Below, piece after piece: positions 63,298 through 64,000 of a DNA stretch of 64,000 nucleotides. How positions within the stretch are numbered: the stretch's first letter is position 1; every line of letters starts with the position of its first letter. The notes below the pieces were generated by a model. That model saw only the letters and a list, made by a program, of their open reading frames with translations. It did not search any database and had not been told where the DNA came from. Both the position numbers and the translations under genes were made by a program. Source of the DNA: Tieghemostelium lacteum (taxonomy: Eukaryota; Evosea; Eumycetozoa; Dictyosteliales; Raperosteliaceae); assembly GCA_001606155.1 (NCBI GenBank), contig LODT01000037.1, positions 744,001 through 808,000 of the forward strand, written 5' to 3'.

Positions 63298-64000
63298 ATG
63301 ATATCAGCATTATCATGGGTACCAAAAGGATCAGCAAATCCATTTCCAACAAAATTTGATATACAATCAGAGGAAATTGAAGAATTTGATCAAGAGGAAA
63401 TTGAAGAATTACCAGAAGAGGAAGAAGATCAAAAAGAGAATAATAATGAAGATACATCAGATGAAGAAGAAGATGAAGAAGAACAAATTAAAAAATTAGA
63501 AAATGAAGAAAAAGAAGAGATACAAGAAGATAAACAAAAAAGTTTTATGGAAAGATATAATTTTGATGATTATGATGATGATGAAGACAAGGATGAAGAT
63601 GAGGAAGAAAAAGGTTTAAAATTTATAAACAAGGCAATGAAAGGTCTAATGTTTTATAAAGATGCTGATACAGATCCATTCCTAAAGGAACAGGATGAAG
63701 AAATTGATGATATTGAGGATATTGTCATTAGACCCACCGATTCAATACTAGTAACTGCAATTGCTCAATCAGATGATGATTTCTCACATCTTGATGTAAT
63801 GATTTACGAAGAGGATTGTGATAATCTCTATGTACATCATGATATCATTTTAAGTTCATTCCCTCTAACATTGGCTTGGATGGATCAACATCCAAGTAAC
63901 CGTCAAGAAAAAGGTAATTTTATAGCTGTTGGTACATTTGATCCCTTCATTGAAATTTGGGATCTAGATCTTATTGATAATCCAGTTCCAACTGTAACTT
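63298..64000 (+). CDS. pwp1: PWP1 WD-repeat protein, N-terminal part
   Basis: The gene runs off the window end; 234 codons are present. PWP1 is a nucleolar WD40 protein needed for ribosome biogenesis and rDNA transcription. The start MISALSWVPKGSAN corresponds to the PWP1 N-terminus (VTCVAWVRCG), an acidic stretch of Glu/Asp follows, then IVIRPTDSILVTAIAQSDDD, LYVHHDIILSSFPLTLAWMD and FIAVGTFDPFIEIWDLDLID. These match human FLIKPSDNLIV, FYVHHDILLSAYPLSVEW and [20 protein letters not shown]. Confidence 0.94.
   Translation, partial: MISALSWVPKGSANPFPTKFDIQSEEIEEFDQEEIEELPEEEEDQKENNNEDTSDEEEDEEEQIKKLENEEKEEIQEDKQKSFMERYNFDDYDDDEDKDEDEEEKGLKFINKAMKGLMFYKDADTDPFLKEQDEEIDDIEDIVIRPTDSILVTAIAQSDDDFSHLDVMIYEEDCDNLYVHHDIILSSFPLTLAWMDQHPSNRQEKGNFIAVGTFDPFIEIWDLDLIDNPVPTVT

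Overview
The window is AT-rich eukaryotic nuclear DNA from a dictyostelid social amoeba (Amoebozoa). The signs are compact genes, short GT-AG introns (39 to 82 nt in the 18 I could place), poly-A/poly-T tracts in intergenic DNA, CAA/AAT tracts coding for polyQ and polyN inside conserved proteins, a secreted CBM49-like protein, an ERK1-type MAP kinase with polyQ tails, and tRNA-associated non-LTR retroelement pieces of TRE type. I cannot fix the species; it is less extremely AT-rich in coding DNA than I would expect for D. discoideum.

Layout. 1-14.9 kb: the end of SRP14, proteasome subunit RPN12, a LanC-like protein, a mitochondrial repeat protein, ERK1, a U1-type zinc-finger splicing-factor-like gene, a small membrane protein, a secreted CE2-type esterase, the NEDD8-E1 subunit NAE1, a multipass membrane protein, ANKRD39 and a GNAT acetyltransferase. 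15-22.4 kb: three tandem paralogues of an F-box-like/leucine-rich family, interrupted by a decayed gene with a perfect 58-bp palindrome and by a secreted GH84 enzyme. 22.4-35.7 kb: a C2-WW-IQ-WW protein, a saposin-like peptide, a CBS protein, LTO1, a CBM49 protein, a large unknown helical protein and PEX1. 36-40.8 kb: a TKL kinase, a secreted Cys-rich protein and an unknown two-exon protein.

40.8-45.2 kb is the only gene-poor, mobile-element-rich block. It holds a decayed gene, then two tRNA-Lys(CTT) copies in inverted orientation. Between them lie 3'-end fragments of at least two LINE families, placed about 45-50 bp upstream of each tRNA as known for TRE5 elements. A 136-bp inverted-repeat insertion with a 4-bp target duplication sits inside one fragment.

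45.2-64 kb returns to dense housekeeping genes: C2-RasGAP, VPS36 (ESCRT-II), a membrane protein, CDK11, UTP15, TBCK, two more leucine-rich family members, DDRGK1, a SUZ-domain protein, a PAK-like kinase, a small protein and the start of PWP1. Several neighbours are convergent with only 11 bp between stop codons, so their 3' ends must overlap. The genes do not form one pathway. Recurring themes are protein turnover and ubiquitin-like modification (RPN12, NAE1, DDRGK1), ribosome biogenesis (UTP15, PWP1, LTO1) and kinase signalling.
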